Shown here: one piece after another, positions 51,048-60,497 of the stretch
How positions within the stretch are numbered: position 1 is the first letter of the stretch
Layout: every line of letters starts with the position of its first letter
Assembly (NCBI RefSeq): GCF_903645315.1
Contig: NZ_CAHJXL010000001.1
Coordinates: 744,001-808,000 of the forward strand
DNA length: 64,000 nt
Reading direction: 5' to 3'
Origin: Victivallis sp. Marseille-Q1083
GTDB taxonomy: Bacteria; Verrucomicrobiota; Lentisphaeria; Victivallales; Victivallaceae
Notes under the pieces: generated by a model
What the model was told of the DNA's origin: nothing
The model's database searches: none
Seen by the model: the letters and a program-made list of their open reading frames with translations, nothing else
Made by a program: the position numbers and the translations under genes

Positions 51048-52505
51048 GTGAGTGTGCGATTCGCGGTGATCAGCGATCTTCATTTTTCCCGTTCGCCCTC
51101 GGAACTGCCGGCCAGGCGCGGAGAGTTTGCCGCGTTGCTGCTGCGGCGGGCAGTCGAATACCTGAATCTGCGGACCGACATCGACTTGCTCTGCCTGGCC
51201 GGCGATTTGCTGGACAATCCGGCCGATGTCGAATTGCTGGCGGAATTGAAAGCCGTTCTGGACCATGCCCGGCTGCCGCTACTGGTGATTCCGGGCAATC
51301 ACGACCCGGAACCGGAACTCTTTTATCAAACCATGCCGCGGGCCGATTATTTCGATGCCGGCGCCAGGGCGCGCTTCATTCCGTTCGTCGATCCGGAATT
51401 GCCGGGCTGCCATGCCCGGCGGCTGCCGGCGGAATTGGCCCGGGCGGAACGCTTGAGCGCTGAATTCGCCGGGCCCAAAATTTTTCTGCAGCACGTGCCG
51501 CTGTACCCGCCGGGCCGGGCCGACAACCGTTACGGCTACGCCAATGCCGACGAAATCGTCGGCCCGATGCGGCGGCTCGGCGTGGCGGCAAGCATTTCCG
51601 GCCACCAGCACGAAGGCTGCCGGACACTGCCGGACGAAGGCGTTTCTTTCTGTTGCCTGCCGGCGCTCTGCGAAGCGCCGTTCGCGTTCAGGATTTATAC
51701 GTTGTCCGATGCCGGCCGGCTGGATGAGGAAACAATCGCTCTGCAATTGCCGGCCGGCCGCCGCTGGAGTGATTTCCATACCCATTCCCCGTTCGCCTAC
51801 TGCAACGAGAACATCGATTACCATCTCGAACGACAGTTGATGGACCTGTTGCACCTGGACCGGGTGGCCGTCACCGAACACTCCAGCCACTTGTTTTATC
51901 CGCGGGAAGAGTATCTGAAGCGGCAGTGGTTCGAGCACGGCATGCCGCCGCCGGGCCCGGCCGACCGGTCCGGCGATTACCTGACCTATCTCGACCGGAT
52001 TACCGCCGCCGATTCGCGTTTCCGGCGCGGGACGGAGCTGGATATCGCCGGCGACGGCAGTTTCCTGATCAACCGCGCATTGCAGCGGGGCACCGAACTG
52101 CGGCTTGGCGCCGTTCATGCGCTGCCGGACGCGGCGGCGCCGGATGCGCCCGCCCACTTCCTGAAACTGGCGGAGCGGCTGATCGCCGCCGGCGGCATCC
52201 AGGTGCTGGCCCACCCGTTCCGGGTCTTTTCCTGGAACGGCGTCGGGCGGAAACCGGCGGAGCTGTTCGCGCCGCTGGTCAAATTGCTGAAGGAACACCA
52301 GGTGGCGGCGGAAGTAAATTTTCACTGCAACCGGCCCGATCCGGACTTCACCCGGCAATGCATCGACGCCGGGGTCAAAATTTCGCTCGGCAGCGACACG
52401 CACAATCTTTACGAACTCGGCTTTTTCAACCCGCACCTCGATTTCCTCCGCGCCATCGGCTACGACGGCGATTGGGACGATATCCTGTTCGATCCCGGCA
52501 ATTAA
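51048..52505 (+). CDS. calcineurin-like phosphoesterase fused to a PHP domain
   Basis: A 485-aa protein with GTG start at 51048 and GGAAGGAG upstream. Residues 1-225 are a metallophosphoesterase: FAVISDLHFS, CLAGDLLDN, VIPGNHDPE, FLQHVP and SISGHQHEG are the five metal motifs. Residues 245-485 are a PHP phosphoesterase: WSDFHTHSPFAYCNE, VAVTEHSSHL, RRGTELDIAG, VLAHPFRVFS and SLGSDTHNLYE. Both parts keep their ligands, so two hydrolytic centres are likely in one cytoplasmic chain. Possible substrates are nucleotides or sugar phosphates; none is indicated by the neighbours. Confidence 0.9.
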   Translation: MSVRFAVISDLHFSRSPSELPARRGEFAALLLRRAVEYLNLRTDIDLLCLAGDLLDNPADVELLAELKAVLDHARLPLLVIPGNHDPEPELFYQTMPRADYFDAGARARFIPFVDPELPGCHARRLPAELARAERLSAEFAGPKIFLQHVPLYPPGRADNRYGYANADEIVGPMRRLGVAASISGHQHEGCRTLPDEGVSFCCLPALCEAPFAFRIYTLSDAGRLDEETIALQLPAGRRWSDFHTHSPFAYCNENIDYHLERQLMDLLHLDRVAVTEHSSHLFYPREEYLKRQWFEHGMPPPGPADRSGDYLTYLDRITAADSRFRRGTELDIAGDGSFLINRALQRGTELRLGAVHALPDAAAPDAPAHFLKLAERLIAAGGIQVLAHPFRVFSWNGVGRKPAELFAPLVKLLKEHQVAAEVNFHCNRPDPDFTRQCIDAGVKISLGSDTHNLYELGFFNPHLDFLRAIGYDGDWDDILFDPGN

Positions 52506-52556
52506 ACGGCGAACGGGAAGGAGGTAAAATCCGGCCGCATCAAGTCATGGGCGTAA

Positions 52557-52667
52557 CCCCCGAAAACAAAAGAGCCTTCTCCCAGGGGAAGGAGAAGGCC
52601 AGGCAAAAGAGGGAAAAGATAGGAGATTTACATTGCTATAGACTGGCGACGGCGGGGTTTGTTCCAC
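52557..52667 (+). repeat. dispersed hairpin repeat, copy A
   Basis: About 110 bp starting CCCCCGAAAACAAAAG, with the hairpin GCCTTCTCCC/GGAGAAGGC, then AGGAGATTTACAT and CTATAGACTG, ending GTTTGTTCC. Copies B and C lie at 59088-59203 and 59251-59350. It occupies the 465-bp stretch between the phosphoesterase and the LacI-type gene. Confidence 0.75.
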
Positions 52668-52900
52668 TACTTTGCACTTTTGCGGCGTTTTTTATCATAA
52701 TTTAGTGCCAGGCGTCGGTTTTTTGCCAATAGTCCGCCGGCCGCACGGTGATTTTCAACCGTTTCCGGAGGCTTCCCGCGATTTCGGCAATCGGTGCGAT
52801 CGGGCCTCGGCATGAGTCTAAAAAACCTGCATGCGGCGTTATTCGCCTCCCTTCCCAAGCGACCCGGCCGATGAAAATGAAAAAATTATTCGGCAGGGTA

Positions 52901-52955
52901 TTGACAAAATCACTTTTTTTTGCTATACTATTTATAAACAGGCGTAGGTACGCCT
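52901..52955 (+). promoter_or_regulatory. sigma-70 promoter and operator of the LacI-type gene
   Basis: TTGACA (52901-52906) and TATACT (52924-52929) are 17 bp apart, a near-consensus promoter. The palindrome AGGCGTAGGTACGCCT (52940-52955) begins ten bases after the -10 box and fits a LacI-family operator, so autorepression is likely. The start codon is at 52970 with AAAGGAAA before it. Confidence 0.75.
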
Positions 52956-52969
52956 TAAAGGAAACAAAG

Positions 52970-53965
52970 ATGTCACCCAAAGTCGTAACCACCAAAATGA
53001 TTGCCGAAGAGGTCGGGGTTTGTCAGCAGATCGTTTCGGCGGTCCTGAACGGCAACCACAAGCGGGTTTCGCAACGGACGCGGGAAAAAATTCTGGCCAC
53101 GGCCAAAGCGATGAATTACCGCTCGAATCAGGTGGCGAAAATGCTGCGTTCGGGCCGCAGCAAATTCATCGGCGTTTTATTTGCCTCGCTGCTGGACCGC
53201 TATTTTGCCGAAATGCTGCATTTTCTGGAGCGCGAACTGGCGACCCGCGGTTACATCGCCCTGTTGAGCAACTGGGAAACCGTCGAAGAATTCGATCGGG
53301 TGCTGGACAAAGTGATCGGTTACGGGGTAGAAGGAATCATCACCAGTCACGACAACATCGCCAAGATTCCGCCGGGCCTGCCGACGGTCATTTACGATTA
53401 CCGCCTCGCTGACCGCGACAGCGTCGAAGTCGACAACCGCGAATCGTTCCGGGAACTGTTTCATTATCTTTACGGGCTGGGGCACCGGGATTTCGGCTTC
53501 ATCGGCGCCCGCGAGAACAATGTCCGCTACTGGAGCTTCCGCGATTGTCTCCAGGAGCACGGTTTGCCAATCAGGCCGGAATGGATTTTCGAGTGCGGCG
53601 GCTACTATCAGGAAGGCGGCCGGGCCGCCGGACATTTTCTGGCCGGCGGATCGCTGCCGACGGCGATCATGAGCACCAACGATGCCGCCGCCATCGGCGC
53701 TATGGCGGAATTCCGGCGGGCCGGACTCAAAGTCCCGGAGGAACTGTCGCTGACCGGCGTCGACAACATTCTGGAATCGGCCCATGTTTGTCCGTCGATC
53801 ACGACGATCGACCTGCGGATCGAAGAGTCGGCTGCCGCCCTGGTGGAAAACCTGATCGGCCGGCTGGAAATGCCGGAAAGCGCATACAAGCATACCGTGA
53901 CCAGAGGAAAACTGGTTCAACGCGAGTCATGCGCGGCACCGAAAAACCGGACGGGAAATGAATGA
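52970..53965 (+). CDS. LacI-family transcriptional regulator
   Basis: A 331-aa protein. N-terminal HTH: VTTKMIAEEVGVCQQIVSAV, then NYRSNQVAKMLRSG with the hinge helix. The rest is a periplasmic-binding-like sugar sensor: IGVLFASLLDRYFAEMLHFL, GLGHRDFGFIGA and PTAIMSTNDAAAIGAMAEFR, then LSLTGVDNI. The frame is open upstream but the HTH and promoter fix the start at 52970. It probably controls the downstream pseudopilin and large secreted hydrolase as well as itself. The ligand is unknown. Confidence 0.92.
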   Translation: MSPKVVTTKMIAEEVGVCQQIVSAVLNGNHKRVSQRTREKILATAKAMNYRSNQVAKMLRSGRSKFIGVLFASLLDRYFAEMLHFLERELATRGYIALLSNWETVEEFDRVLDKVIGYGVEGIITSHDNIAKIPPGLPTVIYDYRLADRDSVEVDNRESFRELFHYLYGLGHRDFGFIGARENNVRYWSFRDCLQEHGLPIRPEWIFECGGYYQEGGRAAGHFLAGGSLPTAIMSTNDAAAIGAMAEFRRAGLKVPEELSLTGVDNILESAHVCPSITTIDLRIEESAAALVENLIGRLEMPESAYKHTVTRGKLVQRESCAAPKNRTGNE

Positions 53966-54060
53966 GCGGGACCGGCAGTGCCGGGCGCCGTTGAAAATGG
54001 CAAATATTTTTACTGAATTTGAAACCTTCACCATAAACCGAAAGCAAAAGGAGCTGAAAA

Positions 54061-54792
54061 ATGAAAAGACAGAAATTCACATTGATTGAACTGCTGGTCG
54101 TTATTGCGATCATCGCCATTCTTGCCAGTATGCTGCTGCCGGCGCTCGCCAAAGCCAAAGGCAAGGCGCAGGAGATCAGTTGCCGCAGCAACATGAAGCA
54201 GCTTGGTATCGTTTTCGTCATGTACACGATGGATAACGAAGATTATACTCCGGCCGCCGTGCCATTCCGCAATAACGCGCAGGTGACCTGGCAGGTGCAG
54301 TGGCATGAGGATTACGGGATCGACGGCAATGTGTTCCTGTGTCCGGGCGGCAACGGCGAATATGACAAAGATGGCGCCTGGCAAGTCAACGCCGACCTCG
54401 GAATCAATTACTATGTAGTCGGTTACAATTTCCACCAAGGCAACCTTCTTCCGGTCAAGATGACTACCCTGCTCAACCTTCTCAACGGTTCAACACCAGT
54501 CATCATCACCGATACCGTGTCCCGCAAGGATGTTTCTAACAATCCCGATAATGTCTGGGGCTATATGTTCGATGCCAGCGCCATAACGACGAGCAATGAC
54601 AACGGCTTGTACAACCCGGTCGACGGCGTCCAGGCTTACGCGCCGGTTTATCCGCGTCATTCAAATGCCACCAATGTTCTGCTCTACGACGGCAGCGCCA
54701 CCAGCCTGACCCGCGCCGCCTGCCGGGCCGAAGTGGTCAAATATTTTCGTCCGTATCACGACTATGGTAACGGCTGGATCTACGCGGAATAG
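54061..54792 (+). CDS. pseudopilin-like protein with prepilin N-terminal motif
   Basis: A 243-aa protein beginning [20 protein letters not shown], the prepilin peptidase site and helix, then [20 protein letters not shown]. The globular domain ends [20 protein letters not shown], the H-x9-DG-type tail. AAGGAG lies before the ATG. It resembles the protein at 2120-2845. It sits between the LacI gene and the large hydrolase gene, which suggests the pseudopilin and hydrolase are made together. Confidence 0.9.
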   Translation: MKRQKFTLIELLVVIAIIAILASMLLPALAKAKGKAQEISCRSNMKQLGIVFVMYTMDNEDYTPAAVPFRNNAQVTWQVQWHEDYGIDGNVFLCPGGNGEYDKDGAWQVNADLGINYYVVGYNFHQGNLLPVKMTTLLNLLNGSTPVIITDTVSRKDVSNNPDNVWGYMFDASAITTSNDNGLYNPVDGVQAYAPVYPRHSNATNVLLYDGSATSLTRAACRAEVVKYFRPYHDYGNGWIYAE

Positions 54793-54884
54793 TGGAACTC
54801 CGTTTCTCTCTCGGCGGCAAACCGCGGCGACCGGGTGCCGCGGCCTTGTCGCCGGACGACAAATCTGATGCCAGGAAAACAATT

Positions 54885-57821
54885 ATGATCTCCATACGAA
54901 AACTTTTATCCTTTGCCGGTTTGCTGTTCCTGTCCCTGAATGCGGTAACCGGACTCGATTACCACCGGGATTTGCAATACTCTTATTACGAACCGCCGCC
55001 GCGGGAACGGGCCGGCGGCAAAACTTATTTTTATGCGCAGTGGGAGCCCTATGATCTGTTCCACAATTACATGGGTTACTGGATCGACCGGCCGCTGCTG
55101 ACCAACGTGGCCTGGCGCGACCTGTACGAGCCGAACCGCCAGGAGACCAATTATCTGGGAGAAGTCGAAATTCTGAAACGCTATGAAATCGACGGCTTCG
55201 CTTCACTGGACTATCTCGACGCTTACCAGCAGAAACTGGAATGGGAGCAGAAGCACCAACTGGGCCTGACTCACCTGCTGGTCCTGCCGACTTATCTCTA
55301 TCCCGACAATTACGAATCGCTGCGCGAATATGTCCGGTCGGCGGTAAAGGCGCCGCAGTCGCCGCGCATCAACGGCAAGGTGGTCATTTTTCATTATAGC
55401 GAAACGGAATGGGAGCCGGAAGTATTGAAAGAAATGATCGACCGGTTGAAACAGGAACCCGACATCGGCGACAGCTTTCTATTGTTCGGCGACATGCCGT
55501 TTCTCGAATTCCACGGCAAATTTGCCGAATACGCCGCGATGGGCCAGGCGCCGGCCGAGGATTTTCTGGAGCGTTACCGCCGGGCGGTCCGCGCCAAGCT
55601 CGACGCCACCGACGGGCTGGCGCTCTATATCCGGGATATCGGCACCCTGCCCCATGAGAAAATCTGGGCGGCCACCGTACTGCCCTGGTACCGGCAATAT
55701 ATGCTGCCGATCATCCTCGAAGAGTTGGAAAAACCGGAATATAAAGGCAAACTGCTCGGCGCCTACCTTCGCCACGGCTACATCAACCACCTGTCCGGCA
55801 ACAACGTCGCCGAACACGGCACCCGCCAGCTCCGGCTCCATTTCGACGAAGCGCTGCGGGCCAATCCCGATTTTCTGATTTTTTTCGAGTGGAACGAAGC
55901 CAATGAGAACACCAGCATCCAGCCGACGGTGGCCAACAGTTTCACCCACGCCAGGCTGATCCGCTATTATGCCAACCGGCTGAACGGCAAGGAACTCACC
56001 CCGATGCCGGGCGACGATACTTCGATCCCGAACCTGGTTCTCTCCAGCCGCCAGCGGGCGCGGCTCGGCGAACTGATCCATTACGAAATTTTGAATATCC
56101 CGGACGGCGCGCCCGCAGCGACGCTGCAGGTACAACTGATCCTGAAGGATATCGACGGCAGGGTACTGCAGGAATTTCCGCCGGAAGCGTTTGAAACCGA
56201 TAAACTGATGGCGGTCAGTTACCGGGTGGCCACCGAGGAGCTGGCCGATCAGTTCGCCGTGGTGCCGGAGCTGAAAGTCACCGATGCCGACGGCAACAGT
56301 CACCTTTACGACAGCTTCGATTATACGGAATTGTGCGGCACCGCCAACTGGCGTTACAAGGAAACCCACCAGCCGCTGCGCGACCTCTTCGTGCCGCAGT
56401 CATCCAAATTGTCGGTCCGACGCAATCCGGACGGCACCTATACGATCGACGCTGCCCTCGCCGCATCGGAAAAGCTGAAAGCGGTGGAGGTCATGAACTG
56501 CCATGAGGAAGCCGCCGCGGCCGATCCGAGCGATGAATTCGATTCGGAAAAGTATGCGGTCATCCTCGGCGCCTTCACGGCGATGGGACTGCCGGATACG
56601 CCGCGGCCGATCGGCGTTTTCTCAATGTCGCATGCCGGCAACTGGGCGGTGCGTTCCGACGGACTCATCCACGGCGTCTGTCTCCCGTATGATGAAACGC
56701 CGGAGGGCGGCATGAAAATGTTTACGATTTTCCTCAACATGCGTTCCACGTTCGTCCTCAAGGTGCCCCGGCAGCACGTCGAGGAAGCCGTGCTCGAAAT
56801 GGACTACCCGGACGGGATCGGCAAGCACCAATTCCGCATCCGCGACATTCTGGCACAGGGGAAATTGGCCAAGCTGCTCACCCGCAATATCCGCCTCGAC
56901 CTGGAACGCCTCGACCGGCTGGCCGACTACCCGCTCCTGGAACAGCCGGAAGGGCGCATCCATACGGTGATGCATTCGCCGAATCATTTTCCGATCTTCC
57001 AGTTGCGGGCCATCACCGACAGCGGCAAAATCTACCGTTCCAAACCCACAATGCCGTTCCGGCCGGACGCGAACGGCAAGACGGAAACCCTGCCGGTCTT
57101 TTCCGAATACCGCGGCAAAGTCGTGCCCATTGCAATCCGTTCGGTGCGGATTCCCGAGTTGAATTATCAATTCCTCCCCGCTTGCGGCGCGATGCTGCCC
57201 AGCGGATATGAGCCCTTTTATGACGCGCAACTGGGCGGCGGCTTCACCTATCTCGAACCGATGTGGCGCGGGCCGCTTCCATTCCTGCCGCAGGATTACC
57301 AGTCGTTTGCGCCAGGCTGGCAGGAAGAGGACGGCGTCCCGTACCTGTCGTTCGACGGCGTTTCCAACTACGTCAACCTGCCGCGCGAAGCGCTGCCGAG
57401 CGGCGCCGCCACGCTGGAATTCGAAATCCGGACGCCGGGCGGCCGGGAACAGGTGCTGTTCCGCTGTTTCGCCCACGATTTCGCCGGCAATCTGCAACTG
57501 GTGATGAGCGAAGACGACGAACTGATCGCCTCTTACGCCCAGGGCACCGGCGACCGGCAATTCCAAACCGGGCTGAAAATTCCGCGCGACCGTTGGACGA
57601 AAATCAAAGTCGATTACGATTATCGGACGCTCACTTTCTCCGTCGGCGACGAGACCAGGAGTTATCCTTTCTTCAGCCGCGGCTACGTGCCGAAACCGGC
57701 CGCCTTCGGCGGGACCAATGTGCCGAAAGGACCGGTCGGCGAAAACACGAAATATTTCAAAGGAGATTTGCGCAAACTCTACATCCGGCACAACAGTGCC
57801 CGGGCGTCGCAAACAAACTGA
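54885..57821 (+). CDS. large secreted glycoside-hydrolase-like protein (GH71/GH99-like) with LamG-like end
   Basis: About 978 aa from the ATG at 54885 (a GTG at 54792 is also in frame). Signal peptide ISIRKLLSFAGLLFLSLNAV. Residues of about 40-370 fit a TIM-barrel of the GH71/GH99-like group: KTYFYAQWEPYDLFHNYMGY, EIDGFASLDYLDAYQ, and FLIFFEWNEANENTSIQPTV, whose Glu could be catalytic. The middle 400 residues are beta-sandwich. The C-terminal 170 (LSFDGVSNYVNLPREALPSG, WTKIKVDYDYRTLTFSVGDE) form a LamG/concanavalin-like domain. The likely site is periplasm or outside. Substrate unknown; family call by resemblance. Confidence 0.7.
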   Translation: MISIRKLLSFAGLLFLSLNAVTGLDYHRDLQYSYYEPPPRERAGGKTYFYAQWEPYDLFHNYMGYWIDRPLLTNVAWRDLYEPNRQETNYLGEVEILKRYEIDGFASLDYLDAYQQKLEWEQKHQLGLTHLLVLPTYLYPDNYESLREYVRSAVKAPQSPRINGKVVIFHYSETEWEPEVLKEMIDRLKQEPDIGDSFLLFGDMPFLEFHGKFAEYAAMGQAPAEDFLERYRRAVRAKLDATDGLALYIRDIGTLPHEKIWAATVLPWYRQYMLPIILEELEKPEYKGKLLGAYLRHGYINHLSGNNVAEHGTRQLRLHFDEALRANPDFLIFFEWNEANENTSIQPTVANSFTHARLIRYYANRLNGKELTPMPGDDTSIPNLVLSSRQRARLGELIHYEILNIPDGAPAATLQVQLILKDIDGRVLQEFPPEAFETDKLMAVSYRVATEELADQFAVVPELKVTDADGNSHLYDSFDYTELCGTANWRYKETHQPLRDLFVPQSSKLSVRRNPDGTYTIDAALAASEKLKAVEVMNCHEEAAAADPSDEFDSEKYAVILGAFTAMGLPDTPRPIGVFSMSHAGNWAVRSDGLIHGVCLPYDETPEGGMKMFTIFLNMRSTFVLKVPRQHVEEAVLEMDYPDGIGKHQFRIRDILAQGKLAKLLTRNIRLDLERLDRLADYPLLEQPEGRIHTVMHSPNHFPIFQLRAITDSGKIYRSKPTMPFRPDANGKTETLPVFSEYRGKVVPIAIRSVRIPELNYQFLPACGAMLPSGYEPFYDAQLGGGFTYLEPMWRGPLPFLPQDYQSFAPGWQEEDGVPYLSFDGVSNYVNLPREALPSGAATLEFEIRTPGGREQVLFRCFAHDFAGNLQLVMSEDDELIASYAQGTGDRQFQTGLKIPRDRWTKIKVDYDYRTLTFSVGDETRSYPFFSRGYVPKPAAFGGTNVPKGPVGENTKYFKGDLRKLYIRHNSARASQTN

Positions 57822-58083
57822 TCTTATTTCCCGATACGCCATGTGCAGGTCTTTTTTGCCTCCCCAGCCCGTGCCGCCCCCAACGCGGTCCGGCCGGCAA
57901 ACACCGCCGACTCATATCGCCTGGGGGCGAAACCGGTTCCCACAAGCGCCGTGATTGCCCAAGATGATTTTTCCGGGAAATTCCCGATAAATCAGACCGC
58001 GCGGATTGATTTTTTCCGACGAATCAATATTCTAAAGGCAAAAGAGCAATGCCGGGACAGTGAAACCGGCGGAAAGGATGAAA

Positions 58084-59070
58084 ATGATCCGTTTTGCGAC
58101 AATCGGCACCAATTTCGTGACGACATGGTTTCTGGAAGCGGCCGGGCAATGTGAAGAGCTGCAGTATGCGGCGGTTTATTCCAGAACGGCGGAAAAAACG
58201 CGGCAATTCGCCGAACAATATGGCGCGGCGAAACAATATACCGATTTGAACGCCCTGGCCGCCGACCAGGATATCGATGCCGTTTATATCGCCAGCCCCA
58301 ATGCTTTGCACTGCGAACAAGCCAAACTGATGCTCGGCAGCGGCAAACACGTGCTGTGCGAAAAACCGGTCGCCTCGAATCTGCCGGAGCTGCGGCAAAT
58401 GCTGCAGACGGCCGCCGCACACGGCGTCGTGCTGCTGGAAGCGATGCGTTCCGCTTTCGATCCGGGTCTGGCGGCGATCCGTGACAACCTGCCGAAACTC
58501 GGCCGGATCCGGAATGTCTGTTTTCAATATTGCCAGTATTCGTCCCGCTATGACAAATTCAAAGCCGGCATCGTCGAAAACGCTTTCAACCCGCTCTATT
58601 CCAACGGCGCGCTGATGGATATCGGCGTCTACTGCGTTCACCCGCTGGTGCAACTGTTCGGCCGCCCCCGGAAACTGCAGGCCGAAGCGGTGATTCTGGA
58701 CAATGGCGTCGACGGGGCCGGAACCATCCTGGCCGGATACGACGGCATGCTGGCGGAGCTGGTGTACTCGAAAATCGCCAACAGCCGGCTGCCGAGTCAG
58801 ATTCAGGGGGAAAATGGCTGCATGATCATTCGGGAAATCGCCAGTCCCGACGAGGTGACGATCCTTTACAACGATCAGACCGAAGAAAAGATCGTCGCGC
58901 GCGCCAGGCAGTCGAATATGATCTATGAAGTCCGCGAATGGCTTCGGCTGATCCGGGCCGGCGCCGACGCAACCCCCTACAACGGCAATTCACTGCTGGC
59001 GCTGGAAGTGATGGACCAAGCCCGGCAGCAGATGGGAATCCGCTTCCCGGCCGACCGGGAGTCGGCGTAG
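58084..59070 (+). CDS. Gfo/Idh/MocA-family oxidoreductase
   Basis: A 328-aa protein. The Rossmann N-terminus is MIRFATIGTNFVTTWFLEAA, here with IGTN instead of the usual GxGxxG end. CEKPVASN is the conserved EKP motif. SNGALMDIGVYCVHPLVQLF is the family G-x-x-x-D-x-G-x-Y-x2-H signature. Members oxidise or rearrange sugars with NAD(P). The start at 58084 follows GGAAAGG by six bases. It lies 262 bp after the large hydrolase, a gap with nothing recognisable, and may act on its product. Confidence 0.9.
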   Translation: MIRFATIGTNFVTTWFLEAAGQCEELQYAAVYSRTAEKTRQFAEQYGAAKQYTDLNALAADQDIDAVYIASPNALHCEQAKLMLGSGKHVLCEKPVASNLPELRQMLQTAAAHGVVLLEAMRSAFDPGLAAIRDNLPKLGRIRNVCFQYCQYSSRYDKFKAGIVENAFNPLYSNGALMDIGVYCVHPLVQLFGRPRKLQAEAVILDNGVDGAGTILAGYDGMLAELVYSKIANSRLPSQIQGENGCMIIREIASPDEVTILYNDQTEEKIVARARQSNMIYEVREWLRLIRAGADATPYNGNSLLALEVMDQARQQMGIRFPADRESA

Positions 59071-59087
59071 CAACCGGCGGCGGAAAA

Positions 59088-59203
59088 GCCCCCACAAAAA
59101 AAAGTGCCTTCTCCCGGGGGAGGGAGAAGGCCAGGCAAAAGAAAGGAAAAAGATAGGAGATTTACATAGTGCTATAGACTGCCGGCTGATGTGTTTGTTC
59201 CAT
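59088..59203 (+). repeat. dispersed hairpin repeat, copy B
   Basis: It starts GCCCCCACAAAAAAAAG, with the hairpin GCCTTCTCCC/GGGAGAAGGC, then AGGAAAAAGATAGGAG and GCTATAGACTG, ending TGTTTGTTCC. The closest relative is copy C 50 bp further on. Confidence 0.75.
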
Positions 59204-59250
59204 TCTTTTTTCTTTTTTTTGCAAAAATTTTCAAAATTTCCGATTTTTTT

Positions 59251-59350
59251 CAAAAAAAAGTGCCTTCTCCCGGGGGAGGAGAAGGCCAGACAAAAGAAAG
59301 GAAAAAGAGATTTACACGATTTATAGACTGCAAACCGGCCGGATTGTTCC
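59251..59350 (+). repeat. dispersed hairpin repeat, copy C
   Basis: It starts CAAAAAAAAGTGCCTTCTCC, with the hairpin and GGAAAAAGAGATTTACAC, then TATAGACTG, ending GATTGTTCCC. Slightly shorter than copies A and B. It lies just before the exonuclease gene stop on the other strand. Confidence 0.7.
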
Positions 59351-59368
59351 CGCATTATCCCAAAAAAA

Positions 59369-60277
59369 TCAAATATTTCCAAACAAATCATCAGTTTCTT
59401 TGGCCGGAACGGCCGAATCCGGAATTTCCCGGAGCAGTGACTTCAGTTCCATCTCAACGGCGATTTGCCGGATGGCCGGCCAAACCGGCTCCCGGCGCCG
59501 GATCGCTTCCGCCAACGGCGGCAACTGCGTCGGCCATTCGGTCCGCAATTGAATCAAACGGATATTTCTGGCCAGCAATTCACGGCTGTTCAGCAATTTT
59601 TCCCGCAACCTGACATTAGCGACCAAATCCGGCCGGTCCCAAAACCGTGACAGCGATCCGACCTCCCGCAACAACGTCGCCGCGGTTTTCGGCCCGACGC
59701 CGGCGACGCCCGGAATATTGTCCGAAGAGTCGCCCAGCAGCGCGAGATATTCGACGATCTGCTCCGGTTTGACGCCGAATTTCGTCTCCACTTCGGCCAC
59801 ACCGCGCCGTTCGAAGCCGCGGTTCAGCCGGTCCGGCACCAACATGCAGACCCGGCTGGAAACCAGTTGGGAAAGATCTTTGTCCGAACTGATGATTTCC
59901 ACTTCATAATCCGGAACGGCCTGCAACGCCATGGCGCCGACCAGATCGTCGGCTTCATAATTTTCCACTTCATACAGCGGCCAGCCGAACGCTTCGGCCA
60001 GTTGCCGCAGCCAGGGAAGCTGACTTCGCAACTCTTCCGGCATCGGCGGACGGTTGGCTTTGTAATCCGGCGCCAGCTCCAGCCGGAACGCCGGCTTGCC
60101 GCAATCGAACAGCATGGCGCCGCTCTCGGAAGGATGTTCCTGCTGCAATTGCAGCAGCAGCCGGGCAAAGGCGAAAATCGCGTTGGTCGGCTGCTGCCTG
60201 GAATTGCTCAACGCCCGGATGGCGTAAAAACAACGGAAGATCTGGGAATAAGCGTCGATCAGAATCAGTTTTTTCAT
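59369..60277 (-). CDS. free-standing 5'-3' exonuclease (Pol I N-terminal/FEN type)
   Basis: A 302-aa protein. LILIDAYSQIFRCFYAIRAL, FDCGKPAFRLELAPDYKANR, ENYEADDLVGAMAL, VEIISSDKDLSQLV and GVAGVGPKTAATLL are the metal sites and the H3TH motif of the 5' nuclease domain of DNA polymerase I. There is no polymerase part, so it is a separate flap endonuclease or exonuclease that removes RNA primers. The window does not show whether polA itself lacks this domain. Confidence 0.92.
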   Translation of the reverse strand: MKKLILIDAYSQIFRCFYAIRALSNSRQQPTNAIFAFARLLLQLQQEHPSESGAMLFDCGKPAFRLELAPDYKANRPPMPEELRSQLPWLRQLAEAFGWPLYEVENYEADDLVGAMALQAVPDYEVEIISSDKDLSQLVSSRVCMLVPDRLNRGFERRGVAEVETKFGVKPEQIVEYLALLGDSSDNIPGVAGVGPKTAATLLREVGSLSRFWDRPDLVANVRLREKLLNSRELLARNIRLIQLRTEWPTQLPPLAEAIRRREPVWPAIRQIAVEMELKSLLREIPDSAVPAKETDDLFGNI

Positions 60278-60304
60278 ACGGCAACCCTGAGATAAGATGA
60301 AGAA

Positions 60305-60397
60305 GAGTTAGGGTTTAGCCTCTTGAGCATTTTAGAGGAGTAATTATGAAGAGGAGAAAATTGCGTATAGGTGCTCAACAGACATAAACCCTAATTC
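60305..60397 (+). ncRNA. candidate structured element in the exonuclease leader region
   Basis: The 220-bp gap 60278-60497 holds a compact fold. GAGTTAGGGTTTA (60305-60317) pairs with TAAACCCTAATTC (60385-60397), and inside TTGAGCA (60323-60329) pairs with TGCTCAA (60372-60378). A short CCTCT/AGAGG hairpin competes with the latter. On the plus strand it contains AGAGGAG and a 13-codon frame MKRRKLRIGAQQT (60346-60387). On the minus strand it would form the leader of the exonuclease gene 28 bases downstream. It matches no RNA family I know. Confidence 0.4.
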
Positions 60398-60497
60398 TAA
60401 GGACAATATAGCATACTATTTTGAAAAAAGATATAGCACAAAACATTTTTTTTGCATTTTTTTTCAAAAAGCTCGAAAAAACAGCGCAAAAACATTG

